A DNA stretch of 47,365 bases, from assembly GCA_015064895.1 (NCBI GenBank), contig SVRI01000017.1, forward strand, positions 1-47,365. Direction: 5' to 3'. Below are positions 17,719-27,360 of this stretch, one piece after another. Each line of letters begins with the position of its first letter. The stretch's first letter is position 1. The notes under the pieces were generated by a model. That model was not told where the DNA came from. It searched no databases and worked only from the letters and a program-made list of their open reading frames with translations. Both the position numbers and the translations under genes were made by a program. This DNA is from Oscillospiraceae bacterium (GTDB lineage Bacteria > Bacillota > Clostridia > Oscillospirales > CAG-382).

Positions 17719-19227
17719 TCAGTCCTCAGGTTTCATTGTCGGGAAGAGAAGCACGTCTCTGATAGAGAACGAGTCTGTGAGAAGCATTACGAGTCTGTCA
17801 AGACCGAAACCGAGACCGCCTGTGGGAGGCATACCGTATTCAAGAGCCGTGATGAAGTCTTCATCAACTCTTGCGTTTTCTCCGCCGGGCTGTGCACGCT
17901 TTGCCGCAACCTGCTTTTCAAATCTGCCTCTCTGGTCAATGGGGTCATTGAGTTCGGAGAAGGCATTACCCATTTCTCTTGCGTAAATGAAGTATTCAAA
18001 TCTCTCTGTAAAGGCAGGGTCAGATGCCTTACGCTTTGCAAGAGGTGAATTTTCAACGGGATAGTCATAGATGAATGTGGGCTGAATGAGATTTTCTTCA
18101 ACGTAAGCATCGAAGAATTCTACAAGAACCGCACCCTTTGTGGCATCCTTTTCAACCTCAACGTGCTTTTCCTTTGCCGCCGCCCTTGCATCCTCGTCTG
18201 TCTTCCAGTCGTAGTAGTCAACACCTGCGTACTTCTTAACGGCTTCCGCCATTGTAAGTCTTTCCCAAGGCGAGCCCATATTGATTTCTACGCCCTGATA
18301 TGTGATTTTCTCACTTCCGCAGATTGTCTTTGCAAGATGTGTGTAAAGTTCTTCAACAAGGTCCATAAGCTGATGATAGTCAATATATGCTTCATAAAGC
18401 TCAATGGAGGTAAATTCGGGGTTATGAGACGGGTCCATACCTTCATTTCTGAAGATTCTGCCTACTTCATAAACCTTATCAAAGCCGCCGACGATAAGTC
18501 TCTTTAAGTAAAGCTCTGTTTCAATTCTCAGGTACATATCAATGTCGAGAGTATTGTGATGAGTTACAAAAGGACGAGCCGATGCTCCGATTTCAAGTGT
18601 GTGAAGAACGGGAGTGTCAACCTCAAGATATCCTCTGGAATCGAGGAAATGTCTGATTTCGGTAAGAATCTTACTTCTCTTTACGAAGGTATCCTTAACC
18701 TCGGGGTTAACTATAAGGTCAACATATCTCTGTCTGTATCTTGTTTCCTGGTCGGTAAGACCGTGGAACTTTTCGGGAAGAACCTTAAGGCTCTTGGAAA
18801 GGAGAATAAGCTCCTTTGCGTGAACCGAGGTTTCGCCTGTCTTTGTCTTGAAAACTTCGCCCGTGATACCTACGATATCGCCGATATCAAGCTTTTTGAA
18901 TGCCGCGTAGTTTTCTTCGCCCAAATCGTCTCTTGCCACATAGCACTGAATTCTGCCCTTGTTATCCTGAACATTGCAAAAGCTTGCCTTGCCCATTACT
19001 CTCTTTGACATCATTCTGCCGGCAATTACGACTGTTTTGCCTTCAAGTGCTTCAAAGTCAGCCTTAATATCCTCGGAATAGTTATTAACGGGATACTTTA
19101 CAAGCTCATAAGGATTATTGCCTGCCTCAACGAGGCTCTTTAGTTTTTCGCGTCTTATAAGCTCCTGTTCGCCCAGCTCCTTGGCTGTGAGCACCTTTTC
19201 CTGATTTACATTTTGATTTTCTGCCAA
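17719..19227 (-). CDS. lysS: Lysyl-tRNA synthetase (class II)
   Basis: Charges tRNA-Lys in the cytoplasm. The 502 residues have an N-terminal OB-fold anticodon domain (about 55-150) and the class II core: motif 2 [20 protein letters not shown] and motif 3 [13 protein letters not shown], then the terminal [14 protein letters not shown]. It follows greA by 21 bp, a common pairing in Bacillota, and is probably cotranscribed from the greA promoter. Confidence 0.97.
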   Translation of the reverse strand: MAENQNVNQEKVLTAKELGEQELIRREKLKSLVEAGNNPYELVKYPVNNYSEDIKADFEALEGKTVVIAGRMMSKRVMGKASFCNVQDNKGRIQCYVARDDLGEENYAAFKKLDIGDIVGITGEVFKTKTGETSVHAKELILLSKSLKVLPEKFHGLTDQETRYRQRYVDLIVNPEVKDTFVKRSKILTEIRHFLDSRGYLEVDTPVLHTLEIGASARPFVTHHNTLDIDMYLRIETELYLKRLIVGGFDKVYEVGRIFRNEGMDPSHNPEFTSIELYEAYIDYHQLMDLVEELYTHLAKTICGSEKITYQGVEINMGSPWERLTMAEAVKKYAGVDYYDWKTDEDARAAAKEKHVEVEKDATKGAVLVEFFDAYVEENLIQPTFIYDYPVENSPLAKRKASDPAFTERFEYFIYAREMGNAFSELNDPIDQRGRFEKQVAAKRAQPGGENARVDEDFITALEYGMPPTGGLGFGLDRLVMLLTDSFSIRDVLLFPTMKPED

Positions 19228-19248
19228 AATTTACACCGTCCTTGGGAA

Positions 19249-19731
19249 TTACTTTGAAATTTCTAAGACCTTCATAACGGTTTCGCCGCCGGGAGTTTCA
19301 GCCTTAACCACTTCACCGATTGTAGCACCGATAAGTGCCTTACCGATGGGAGATTCGTCGGAAATCTTAAATTCCATGGGGTTTGCTTCACTTGAGCCTA
19401 CGATTGTATACTCAATTTCTTCCTCGAAGGTTTCGTCGTAAACCTTTACTCTGTTACCGACATTTACATTATCTGTTGCAATAGCACTTTCGTCGATAAC
19501 CTTTACATTTTTGAGCATTGCCTCGATTTCCGCAATTCTTGCTTCTACGAGACCCTGTTCGTTCTTTGCTTCGTCATATTCGCTGTTTTCGGAAAGGTCG
19601 CCGAAGCCTCTTGCTACCTTGATTGCTTCCGCAACTTCTTTACGTTTGGTGGTTTTAAGGTATTCAAGCTCTTCCTGAAGTTTCTTCAAGCCTTCGCTTG
19701 ATACCGTTGTAACTTTTGCCACGTCTGTCAT
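19249..19731 (-). CDS. greA: Transcription elongation factor GreA
   Basis: Rescues backtracked RNA polymerase by stimulating transcript cleavage through the secondary channel. The 160 residues show the N-terminal coiled coil with the [16 protein letters not shown] tip, which holds the acidic catalytic residues, and the C-terminal FKBP-like domain ([16 protein letters not shown]). First gene of greA-lysS, with a consensus promoter. Confidence 0.97.
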   Translation of the reverse strand: MTDVAKVTTVSSEGLKKLQEELEYLKTTKRKEVAEAIKVARGFGDLSENSEYDEAKNEQGLVEARIAEIEAMLKNVKVIDESAIATDNVNVGNRVKVYDETFEEEIEYTIVGSSEANPMEFKISDESPIGKALIGATIGEVVKAETPGGETVMKVLEISK

Positions 19732-19765
19732 TTCCTTTCAGTATTATTTTCATTATATCATATAG

Positions 19766-19794
19766 ATTATATTTCATTTTATGCGTTTTGTCAA
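19766..19794 (-). promoter_or_regulatory. Consensus promoter of greA-lysS
   Basis: Minus strand TTGACA (19789-19794), 17-bp spacer, TATAAT (19766-19771): a perfect sigma-A match. Confidence 0.85.
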
Positions 19795-19857
19795 CGGGGA
19801 ATTTGTTAAGATTATATGATAATTGAAGGATTTTATAAAGCCTTTATGTCACAAATA

Positions 19858-19888
19858 CACCCGACCGCAAAAGAACGCAGTCGGGTGA
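19858..19888 (-). terminator. Terminator of pyrI
   Basis: Minus strand CACCCGAC...GTCGGGTG stem with extra GCG/CGC-type pairs, followed by TATTTGT. The T tail is short, so the strength is uncertain. Confidence 0.65.
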
Positions 19889-19892
19889 AATA

Positions 19893-20309
19893 CTATTTAG
19901 CCTTACTCTCGCAGTACATACATCTGTACACACCCTTTTCACGGTCGGTGAGCCTGAATATATGTCTGAGTTCCTGCTCGGTGGAGGTTATACATCTCGG
20001 GTTTTTGCATTTGATAACATCCTTGACAAGCTCGGGGGCTTCAAGGTGCATTCTCTTTACAACCTTGCCCTCTTTCACAAAGTTGACTGTAACACCGGGG
20101 TCGATGTAGCCTATAACATCAAGGTCAAGGTCGATGGTTTCCGCAATCTTTATAATGTCCTTTTTACCCATCTTTACGCTGGTTGCGTTAAGAATAAGCG
20201 CCACCTGACACTTAAGGTCAGAAAGCTTAAGAGTATTGTAAATTTCAAAACCGTTGCCCGGCTTTATGTGGTCGAGGACTATACCGTTATCTATCGGAGA
20301 AAGAATCAT
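19893..20309 (-). CDS. pyrI: Aspartate carbamoyltransferase regulatory subunit
   Basis: Binds nucleotides and assembles with PyrB catalytic trimers into a regulated ATCase. It is 138 residues from the ATG at 20309, chosen because GAAAGGAACG lies just before it and MILSPIDNGIVLDHI matches the family start; ten further upstream codons lack similarity. The C-terminal zinc site has four Cys (CKNPRC ... CMYC) that contact the catalytic chain. It follows pyrB by about 130 bp with a hairpin between. Confidence 0.95.
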   Translation of the reverse strand: MILSPIDNGIVLDHIKPGNGFEIYNTLKLSDLKCQVALILNATSVKMGKKDIIKIAETIDLDLDVIGYIDPGVTVNFVKEGKVVKRMHLEAPELVKDVIKCKNPRCITSTEQELRHIFRLTDREKGVYRCMYCESKAK

Positions 20310-20337
20310 ACTTACCGTTCCTTTCAAATAAATTTGC

Positions 20338-20374
20338 ACGTTTGACCTCGTCGGTGTTTGATGAGGTCAAACAG
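20338..20374 (-). promoter_or_regulatory. Intercistronic hairpin between pyrB and pyrI
   Basis: GTTTGACCTC pairs perfectly with GAGGTCAAAC (10 bp) around a 13-nt loop. No T-run follows, so a role in mRNA stability or the PyrB:PyrI ratio is more likely than termination. Confidence 0.5.
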
Positions 20375-20428
20375 TTATTTGAGCGACATCAAGAGTTTGT
20401 TAAAAACAGATGCTACCCGTGAATTGTC

Positions 20429-20443
20429 AGCGGTGACTCACCG
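20429..20443. repeat. GC palindrome overlapping the pyrB stop
   Basis: GCGGTGA-C-TCACCGC, preceded on the + strand by the CGTGAATTGTCA flank also seen (as GTGAGTTGTCA) beside the livF stop. The pyrB TGA lies inside the palindrome. Confidence 0.7.
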
Positions 20444-21352
20444 CACCTCCAACAACTTCATTATCAAAGCCATTCTCACATACTTACCGTTAAGCACCTG
20501 GTCAAAGTACTTGGCTCTGGGGTCATCATCAACCGCCACCGAGATTTCGTTAACTCTGGGCAGAGGATGAAGAATAGCAAGGTCGCTCTTGGCACCGAGC
20601 AGCTTTTCGGGGGTCAGAATATAGGTGTCCTTGAGTCTTAAGTAATCCGCCTCGTTGAAGAAGCGTTCCTTCTGAACTCTTGTCATATAGAGTATGTCAA
20701 GCTCGCCCATAACTTCGTCGAGGGTTGTAACCTCTTTGTATTCAATACCCTTCTTGTCGAGGATTTCTTCCTTGACATATTCGGGAACTTTTAATTCTTC
20801 GGGAGAAATAAGCACCATCTTGATGTTTTCATATCTTGAAAGTGCACTTATCAGCGAATGAACCGTTCTTCCGAATTTTAAGTCTCCGCAAAAGCCGATG
20901 GTAAAACCGTTAAGTCTTCCCTTTTCACGCTTTATTGTAAGAAGGTCAGTAAGTGTCTGTGTCGGGTGGTTATGACCGCCGTCGCCTGCATTGATTATCG
21001 GCACTCTTGATTTCATTGTCGCCACAAGGGGTGCACCCTCTTTGGGATGACGCATGGCGATAATGTCGGCATAACAGCTTACGGTTCTGATTGTATCAGA
21101 GACGCTCTCCCCTTTTGCGGATGAGGAGCTCTGAGCCTCGGAAAAGCCGAGGACATTGCCGCCAAGCTCGTACATTGCCGCCTCAAAGGAAAGACGTGTA
21201 CGTGTAGACGGCTCAAAGAAGAGTGTTGCAAGCTTTTTTCCGTGACACTTTTCGCTGTACTTTTTGGGGTTTGCGATTATGTCATTTGCAACCTCTAAAA
21301 GCTCGTTAATTTCGTCTGTTGTAAGCTCTAAGATATCTATAAGACTTCTCAT
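20438..21352 (-). CDS. pyrB: Aspartate carbamoyltransferase catalytic subunit
   Basis: Joins carbamoyl phosphate and aspartate to carbamoyl aspartate. It is 304 residues from the ATG at 21352, preceded by GAAAGGAAATAACT. A 95-codon extension upstream is open only because the repeat element is open in that frame and must not be annotated. Motifs: carbamoyl-phosphate loop [22 protein letters not shown] loop, [26 protein letters not shown]. The presence of pyrI implies the E. coli-like c6r6 enzyme. Confidence 0.97.
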   Translation of the reverse strand: MRSLIDILELTTDEINELLEVANDIIANPKKYSEKCHGKKLATLFFEPSTRTRLSFEAAMYELGGNVLGFSEAQSSSSAKGESVSDTIRTVSCYADIIAMRHPKEGAPLVATMKSRVPIINAGDGGHNHPTQTLTDLLTIKREKGRLNGFTIGFCGDLKFGRTVHSLISALSRYENIKMVLISPEELKVPEYVKEEILDKKGIEYKEVTTLDEVMGELDILYMTRVQKERFFNEADYLRLKDTYILTPEKLLGAKSDLAILHPLPRVNEISVAVDDDPRAKYFDQVLNGKYVRMALIMKLLEVR

Positions 21353-21427
21353 AGTTATTTCCTTTCGTACAAAAATGAACTTTCGGAATAATTTCGGGAT
21401 TGATTTCCTTAAATAAATGTATTCTTC

Positions 21428-22090
21428 GTACTTTTGTCCCGAAGCCCGACGGCAAAAACACGGGGAATACTCGCAATAATTAGACTGTAGGTGTCGCACA
21501 AACAACTTCATTTGTTTGTACTTTTGCCCCGATGCAAAAGTACCAAAAAATCTCCACTCAAAAAGAGGGGATGGCTCATTCGGGAGAAACAAAGTGCTAA
21601 AAGGCAAATTTTGACTCGGACAAATGAAGCCAAACACTTCTACGAAGCCGTCAAAATTTGAATTACTTCAAACTTCAACGTCACTGCCGCCCTCATTCCG
21701 CTAACCTCCCCTCTTTCGCCGTGGAGGCTTAACTCCCCTCATTTGTTTTGGTGCAAATTTGAAGTTAATTCGGTTGGTTGAATTAAATTTGGTTAAACAG
21801 AGTATACCAAACTAAGCCTGATACAGTTTCGCGATAATTAAAGTTTGAATCCTGTAAACAATTACCCGCGTTGTGAGAGGTAAGGCGCCGTGCCAAAGGA
21901 GAGAGGTCAGCGCAGAGTCGGGATAGCCCGACAGCAGTATTTGTCATTTTGACGGTTTTCGGTATGCCGTCAAAATGACGGTTTGTCAGCGGCGACTCGC
22001 CGCCGAGTCATCTCTCCTTTTGAGTGGAGCGTCTTTGCCTTCTTTCGAGGCGGGCCGAAAGAAGGTCGACTCCGCAGAGTCGAAACTCTC
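21428..22090. repeat. Bipartite inverted element, copy C
   Basis: Lies between pyrE and pyrB. The left arm has GTACTTTTGC/GCAAAAGTAC and AAAGAGGGGA/TCCCCTCTTT. The right arm, inverted, has AAAGGAGAGA/TCTCTCCTTT and the outer hairpin CCTTCTTTCG/CGAAAGAAGG, then CGACTC/GAGTCG. The right arm is modified by an inserted GTCATTTTGACGG/CCGTCAAAATGAC hairpin (about 21940-21985) and a GCGGCGA/TCGCCGC palindrome. Confidence 0.85.
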
Positions 22091-22129
22091 CTAACTCCAA
22101 ACTCCTAACTCCTAACTCCTAACTCTTGA
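22087..22129. repeat. Heptamer array (CCTAACT)n at the pyrE stop
   Basis: About six tandem units of CTAACTC, some imperfect, on the + strand; read with pyrE they are TTAGGAG. The array begins a few bases after the pyrE TAG at 22130-22132. Confidence 0.85.
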
Positions 22130-22786
22130 CTACTGCTTTGCACCGTTAACAGCAAGATAGTTTTTAATTCTCTCTACGTTTTCCTTATGCTCGGGCTTTT
22201 CTTCGAGATATTCTATGATGTCGTAAACGTCAACAATGGAGTATACGGGGAAGCCGAACTGTTCTTCGATTTCCTGCATAGCACCCTTGTCGGACTGTCC
22301 CTTTTCTTTTCTGTCAACCATGATAAAGGTTGCGGCAACCTTTGTGCCCTCTAAGTGGGAAAGTATTTCCATGCTTTCTCTGATTGCAGTACCTGCGGTG
22401 ATTACGTCCTCGATAATAACGATTTCTTCACCGGCCTGTGGTACATATCCTACAAACACACCGCCCTCGCCGTGGTCCTTAACTTCCTTTCTGTTAAAGA
22501 AGAAGGGCACGTTGAGACCGTTCTTTGAAAGTGCAACTGCGGCAGAAACCGAAAGGGAAATTCCCTTGTATGCAGGTCCGTAAAGAACAGCCTGCTTTTT
22601 GCCCAGCTTTTCAAAGTATGCCTTGGCATAGAATTCACCTAAGGTTGCAATGTCGTTACCTGTCTTAATCATGCCTGCGTTGATGAAGTAAGGGATTTTT
22701 CTGCCGCTCTTTGCGGTAAAGTCACCGAACTTGAGTACGCCTGCGTTTTCAAGAAACTGTATAAATTCTCTCTTGTAGCTTTCCAT
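22130..22786 (-). CDS. pyrE: Orotate phosphoribosyltransferase
   Basis: Makes OMP from orotate and PRPP. The 218 residues contain YGPAYKGISLS, the FFNRKEVKDHGEGG flexible loop and the PRPP-binding motif VIIEDVITAGTAIRE. It is last of the pyrK-D-F-E run, separated from pyrF by a 125-bp element and from pyrB by repeat copy C. Confidence 0.97.
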   Translation of the reverse strand: MESYKREFIQFLENAGVLKFGDFTAKSGRKIPYFINAGMIKTGNDIATLGEFYAKAYFEKLGKKQAVLYGPAYKGISLSVSAAVALSKNGLNVPFFFNRKEVKDHGEGGVFVGYVPQAGEEIVIIEDVITAGTAIRESMEILSHLEGTKVAATFIMVDRKEKGQSDKGAMQEIEEQFGFPVYSIVDVYDIIEYLEEKPEHKENVERIKNYLAVNGAKQ

Positions 22787-22815
22787 TTAAATATACCTCG
22801 TCAAACATTTTATCG

Positions 22816-22940
22816 TTGTAGGGGACGGCATCCTTGACGTCCCGTTCTAATCTTTAACACATCCTCGTTATTCATACCATACATCTTGGGAAATTTTTAT
22901 AAAATTACACTCGGGTCGTCGAGGATGCCGACCCCTACAA
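22816..22940. repeat. 125-bp element with hairpin ends between pyrE and pyrF
   Basis: Ends are imperfect inverted repeats of about 28 bp opening TTGTAGGGG. Each end also folds on itself: GGGACG/CGTCCC on the left, GGGTCG/CGACCC on the right, so the stem sequence differs but pairing holds. AT-rich middle, no coding capacity. Confidence 0.75.
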
Positions 22941-22953
22941 TAAAACTCCGTGC

Positions 22954-23652
22954 TTAACCCACAAACTCTGCAACACATCTACGATACGCCGCCACGGGAT
23001 CCTCTGCCGCTGTAATAGGTCTTCCTACTACAATGTAGTCAGAGCCGATTTTCTTAGCCTCTGCGGGAGTCATAACTCTCTTCTGGTCGCCGATATCACC
23101 GTCTGCAAATCTTACACCGGGAGTTACCGTTACAAAATCCTTACCGCAGGTATCATGTACCTTCTCGGCTTCAAGGGGTGAGCAAACAACACCGTCAAGA
23201 CCTGCCTTCTTGGCATTGGAAGCATAGTGCATAACAACCTTGTCAATGGGCTCATGGATAAGAAGGTCGTCTTCCATTCTCTGCTGGTCTGTTGAAGTAA
23301 GCTGAGTTACTGCAATGAGCATGGGATGTGTTCCGTCGGGACGTGTAAGTCCTTCAAGTGCCGCTTCCATCATGGAAATTGTGCCTGCCGCATGAAGGTT
23401 TGTCATGTCAACGTCAAGACGACTGAGAACATTCATTGACTTTTTAACGGTGTTGGGAATATCGTGAAGTTTCAAATCAAGGAAAATCTTGTGACCTCTG
23501 CGCTTGATTTCTCTTACAATTTCGGGGCCTTCCGCATAGAAAAGCTCCATACCTACCTTAAGAAAAGGCTTTTCTTCCTTGAATAAATCAAGAAAATCAA
23601 AAAGTGCCTCTTTGCTCGCAAAGTCGCAAGCAATAATAACGTCCTTACCCAT
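22954..23652 (-). CDS. pyrF: Orotidine 5'-phosphate decarboxylase
   Basis: Last step to UMP. The 232 residues have the catalytic Lys/Asp tetrad region [16 protein letters not shown], the ACDFAS start, VTPGVR and the phosphate site [13 protein letters not shown]. The start overlaps the pyrD stop as TGATG, so it is coupled to pyrD. Confidence 0.97.
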   Translation of the reverse strand: MGKDVIIACDFASKEALFDFLDLFKEEKPFLKVGMELFYAEGPEIVREIKRRGHKIFLDLKLHDIPNTVKKSMNVLSRLDVDMTNLHAAGTISMMEAALEGLTRPDGTHPMLIAVTQLTSTDQQRMEDDLLIHEPIDKVVMHYASNAKKAGLDGVVCSPLEAEKVHDTCGKDFVTVTPGVRFADGDIGDQKRVMTPAEAKKIGSDYIVVGRPITAAEDPVAAYRRCVAEFVG

Positions 23653-24563
23653 CAGTGTGCTCCTCCTATTATGTCTGAAAGTTTTTCTATTCTGTATTTT
23701 TCCATAACTCTCGGCAAATCTTCAACAATTTCCTTTGAGCCGTAGGGATTAACAAGGTTATATGCGCCGACTTCAACCGCCGTCGCGCCTGCCATCATCA
23801 TTTCAATGACATCCTCTGCACTCGAAACACCGCCCATACCGATTATGGGAATGTTTACCGCTTCATACACCTGATATACACATCTGAGTGCCACGGGGAA
23901 TATGGCAGAACCCGAAAAACCGCCCATTTTGTTGGCAATTATCGGCTTTCTTGTTCTCTTGTTGATTCTCATGCCGAGAAGTGTATTTATAAGGCTGATG
24001 CCGTCGGCACCTGCCTCCTCTACCGCCTTTGCAATGGATGCAATGTCCGTAACGTTTGGCGTAAGCTTTATGTAAACAGGCTTTGTTGCCACTTTCTTTA
24101 CTGCCTTTGTTACTTCATATGCCGCATCCGCATCGGTACCGAAGTTCTTACCGCCCTTGTGAAGGTTGGGACAGCTTATGTTTACCTCATGCAAACCGAC
24201 TATATCTTCTTTGTCGAGCTTTTCAACAATCTTTACAAACTCCTCGACCGCAAATCCGCCGATGTTTGCAACAACCTTTTTGTTAAAGCACTTTCTCAGC
24301 TTCGGAAGCTCCTCGGATATTACCGCATCAATACCGGGATTCTGAAGTCCTACGGAATTAATCATGCCGTTGGGAGTTTCGGCAATTCTCGGTGTGGGGT
24401 TTCCGAATCTCGGCTCTAAGGTCGTGCCCTTAAAGGAAAATGAACCGAGAAGGTTTATGTCATAAAGCTCTGCGTACTCATAGCCGTATCCAAACGTACC
24501 GCTGGCAGGGATTATGGGGTTATCGAGTGTCCATCCCGAAAGGGTTACTCTTGTGTCTACCAT
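23652..24563 (-). CDS. pyrD: Dihydroorotate dehydrogenase B, catalytic subunit
   Basis: Oxidises dihydroorotate to orotate with FMN and passes electrons to PyrK and NAD+. The 303 residues have the class 1B pattern: [18 protein letters not shown], the ISCPN motif with the catalytic Cys, KLTPNVTDI, and [19 protein letters not shown]. It overlaps pyrK by 7 nt and pyrF by 1 nt. Confidence 0.97.
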   Translation of the reverse strand: MVDTRVTLSGWTLDNPIIPASGTFGYGYEYAELYDINLLGSFSFKGTTLEPRFGNPTPRIAETPNGMINSVGLQNPGIDAVISEELPKLRKCFNKKVVANIGGFAVEEFVKIVEKLDKEDIVGLHEVNISCPNLHKGGKNFGTDADAAYEVTKAVKKVATKPVYIKLTPNVTDIASIAKAVEEAGADGISLINTLLGMRINKRTRKPIIANKMGGFSGSAIFPVALRCVYQVYEAVNIPIIGMGGVSSAEDVIEMMMAGATAVEVGAYNLVNPYGSKEIVEDLPRVMEKYRIEKLSDIIGGAH

Positions 24564-25288
24564 ATAATCTCCTCCTTTACAAGAACGGGACCGTCTTTGC
24601 AGATTCTCTTGTTGCCGTACTTAGTCTTACAGGAACAACCCATGCAAGCACCGAAGCCGCATCCCATTCTTTCTTCAAAGCTGAAGTAGCCTGTGGTCTT
24701 GGATGCATCGTATACTGCTTTGAGCATGGGTTCGGGACCGCAGGTGCAAACGCAGTCATACTCTACCATATCCATGGCGTTTGTTACAAACCCTTTGATG
24801 CCTTCGCTTCCGTCAACCGTTGTGACATATGTGGGAATACCCAGTGCTTCAAAGTCCTCTTTTGCAAAGATATCTTCTTTTTTGTTAAAGCCCATAATCA
24901 TGGAGACGGTCTTTCCCTTTTCTAAAAGCTTTTTTGCAAGATAGAACATGGGCGGAACACCTACGCCGCCGCCGATGAGAAGCACCTTATCTCCACACTT
25001 ATCTACGTCATAGCCGTTGCCTAGACCTGTGAGAACGTCAAGCTGTGCACCCTTTTCGAGTGTCTTCATATACTCTGTTCCCTCTCCTACCACCTTATAG
25101 ATGATTGTAACTGCTTCTTCATCGCAGTCAAAAACGGAAATAGGACGGCGAAGATAAAAGCCGTCGAGCTTGATATTTATAAATTCACCGGGACGTTTGA
25201 TGTCACTTGTGTCGCCGATAAGACGCATTTTGTAGACATCACTTGTCAGGGCGATGTTGTAGTCGATGGTGAAAATGGATTGTTTCAT
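24557..25288 (-). CDS. pyrK: Dihydroorotate dehydrogenase B, electron-transfer subunit
   Basis: FAD and [2Fe-2S] partner of PyrD that reduces NAD+. It is 243 residues from the ATG at 25288, preceded by GGAAAGGACAA; 29 upstream codons are without similarity. An N-terminal FAD-binding barrel (YLRRPISVFD) is followed by the nucleotide domain (LIGGGVGVPPMFYLAKKL, CTCGPEPMLKAV) and a C-terminal cluster motif of four Cys (CGFGACMGCSCK ... C). Confidence 0.96.
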   Translation of the reverse strand: MKQSIFTIDYNIALTSDVYKMRLIGDTSDIKRPGEFINIKLDGFYLRRPISVFDCDEEAVTIIYKVVGEGTEYMKTLEKGAQLDVLTGLGNGYDVDKCGDKVLLIGGGVGVPPMFYLAKKLLEKGKTVSMIMGFNKKEDIFAKEDFEALGIPTYVTTVDGSEGIKGFVTNAMDMVEYDCVCTCGPEPMLKAVYDASKTTGYFSFEERMGCGFGACMGCSCKTKYGNKRICKDGPVLVKEEIIW

Positions 25289-25382
25289 ATGTTTGTCCTT
25301 TCCGGAGGGATTAATAATTTTATTTAGGTTACAACAAATGGGCGGGCTAAGGGGATTCCGCGGCTTGCGAGCCACGTTTTCC

Positions 25383-25880
25383 GTTACTTTTCACTCAGGA
25401 AAAGTAACCAAAACTGCCCACTCAAAAAGAGGAGATGGCTCGACACCAACAACAGCAAAAACCACAATCTCAGCGAGTCTGCGCCGACCTCTCCTCTTTC
25501 GCCGTGGCGGCTTAACTCCTCACACTATTTGTGCGACACCTATAATTGGTGGATAGTTGAAATTTCCCGTGAGTTTCCGCTTCATTTTCGTCGCAGCATT
25601 CGACAGTGGCACCAAACAATTGCAGTCAGCACTCTGTAGCAATTGTAGAGCTTAGATTAGAATAAAGAATTAAAGATAATAAGCAGCTTAGGTTAGCACT
25701 CTATGATAAGAGGGATAAGCCTCCAACGGCAAAAGGGAGAATCAGAACGTCTGCGACGTTCCTCCCTTTTTGAGTTGGAGCGTTTTTGCCTTCTTTTGTC
25801 GCGGGACAAAAGAAGGTCGACTCCGCAGAGTCGAAACTCTCCTAACTCCTAAGCGGCGAGCCGCCGCTGGCAATTCACGT
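25383..25880. repeat. Bipartite inverted element, copy D (divergent)
   Basis: Lies between pyrC and pyrK. The left arm has hairpin GTTACTTTTC/GAAAAGTAAC and AAAGAGGAGA/TCTCCTCTTT. The right arm, inverted, has CAAAAGGGAG/CTCCCTTTTTG and hairpin CTTCTTTTGTC/GACAAAAGAAG. Centre unlike the other copies. The right flank carries CGACTC/GAGTCG and a GCGGCGAGCCGCCGC palindrome. Confidence 0.8.
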
Positions 25881-25960
25881 TATATCCTTGTGCTTAACAA
25901 ACCTTTGGTGTCGCACAAACAACCCCGTTTGGTCGGCATAAACCCGACCGACCAAACTCA

Positions 25961-26000
25961 TTCCTAACTCCTAACTCTTAACTCCTAACTCCTAACTCTT
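25961..26000. repeat. Heptamer array (CCTAACT)n at the pyrC stop
   Basis: About five tandem units. The pyrC stop TAG (25992-25994) is itself part of the array, so the array supplies or abuts the end of the reading frame. Confidence 0.85.
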
Positions 26001-27254
26001 ATAAACGGTTTTTCCGTCAAAAACAGTAAGCACACACTTGCCGTACATTTCCATACCCTCAAACGGAGTAAATCTGCCCTTGGTAGCAAACTCTTCGGGA
26101 TTTACGGTGTACTTTTCGGTTACGTCAAAGAGAGTAAAGTCAGCCTTTTTGCCAACCTCTATGTCATTTCCGATGCCAAAACGAGCCTTTGCATTGTCAT
26201 GCATGAGCTTCATAAGCTGTTCCATCGTGATAACACCCGTCTTTACAAAATGCGTATACATTGCAGAAAAGGATGTTTCAAGACCCACAACACCCATAAG
26301 GCTCTTTTCAAGACCTCTTGTCTTTTCTTCCTCAGAATGGGGTGCGTGGTCGGTGGCAATCATGTCGATTGTGCCGTCGATTATGCCCTCAATGAGAGCA
26401 AGCCTGTCCGCTTCACTGCGTATGGGAGGATTCATCTTGAAGCGTGCATGCTCCTGAAGGTCCATATCATTAAATATAAGATAGTGCGGTGCTGTTTCGC
26501 AACTGATTGAAACGCCGTCTTTCTTAGCCTTGCGGATAAGTGCGACACTTTCCTTGGTGGAAATGTGGCATACGTGATAGTCTGCACCCGTCTCTTTTGC
26601 AAGGGCAATGTCTCTTTCTATCTGCTTCCATTCACTCTCGGAGCAGATACCTCTGTGACCGTGCTTTTTTGCATACTCACCGTCGTGGATGTAACCGCCC
26701 TTTAAAAGGTCATTCACTTCGCAGTGGGCAACAATCATCTTGGAAAGAGCCTTTGCCTTTATCATGGCAGAACGCATCATTTCTTCATTCTGAACTCCCC
26801 TGCCGTCGTCGGAGAAGGCTATAACATCCCCCGCCATGCCATCAAGGTCGGAAAGCTCTTCACCCTTTTGTCCGACGGTAATTGAGCCGTAAGGGTAAAC
26901 GGCAATTTTTGCATCCTTCTTTATGGCATCAAGCTGTATTTTTAAGTTTTCGACGCTGTCGGGAACGGGATTTAAATTCGGCATTGAGCATACGTGGGTA
27001 AAACCGCCGCGTGCCGCCGCAGATGTACCAGTTTCCATAGTTTCCTTATACTCAAAGCCGGGGGTTCTCAGATGTACGTGCACATCAGAAAAACCCGGCA
27101 TGAGATACATACCCTCACCGTTAATTTTCTCATAACCGAGAAACTCCGAGCCGTCCTTTGATATGGAGGCAATAAAGCCGTTTTCAACAAGAATACTGCA
27201 CTTTTCAAAGCCGCCGTCAATGTATGCATTGACATTTGAAACAACAAAATTCAT
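25992..27254 (-). CDS. pyrC: Dihydroorotase
   Basis: Cyclises carbamoyl aspartate to dihydroorotate. It is about 420 residues from the ATG at 27254, preferred over the one at 27266 because GGAGG lies between the two, 5-6 nt before the second. Metal ligands are seen in DVHVHLRTPG, in the Lys/His region (MIVAHCEVNDL, YHVCHIST) and in the catalytic ATDHAPHS. It has a consensus promoter and is first of the pyrimidine genes, but repeat copy D separates it from pyrK. Confidence 0.96.
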   Translation of the reverse strand: MNFVVSNVNAYIDGGFEKCSILVENGFIASISKDGSEFLGYEKINGEGMYLMPGFSDVHVHLRTPGFEYKETMETGTSAAARGGFTHVCSMPNLNPVPDSVENLKIQLDAIKKDAKIAVYPYGSITVGQKGEELSDLDGMAGDVIAFSDDGRGVQNEEMMRSAMIKAKALSKMIVAHCEVNDLLKGGYIHDGEYAKKHGHRGICSESEWKQIERDIALAKETGADYHVCHISTKESVALIRKAKKDGVSISCETAPHYLIFNDMDLQEHARFKMNPPIRSEADRLALIEGIIDGTIDMIATDHAPHSEEEKTRGLEKSLMGVVGLETSFSAMYTHFVKTGVITMEQLMKLMHDNAKARFGIGNDIEVGKKADFTLFDVTEKYTVNPEEFATKGRFTPFEGMEMYGKCVLTVFDGKTVYKS

Positions 27255-27286
27255 AAAAACCTCCATACTTATCCTTATTATAAATC

Positions 27287-27315
27287 AGTATATCACAAAG
27301 CAGGTGTGATGTCAA
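27287..27315 (-). promoter_or_regulatory. Promoter of pyrC
   Basis: Minus strand TTGACA (27310-27315), 17-bp spacer, TATACT (27287-27292). The leader is too short for a PyrR-type attenuator and none is seen. Confidence 0.8.
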
Positions 27316-27360
27316 CATAAAACACGGCTGTTTTGCCAATAAATTCAACAATTTTTACCG

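Noticed and set aside
27316..27360. Terminator after the DUF6291-type gene
   Set aside because: Only a 6-bp AAAACA/TGTTTT stem is present, too weak to call.
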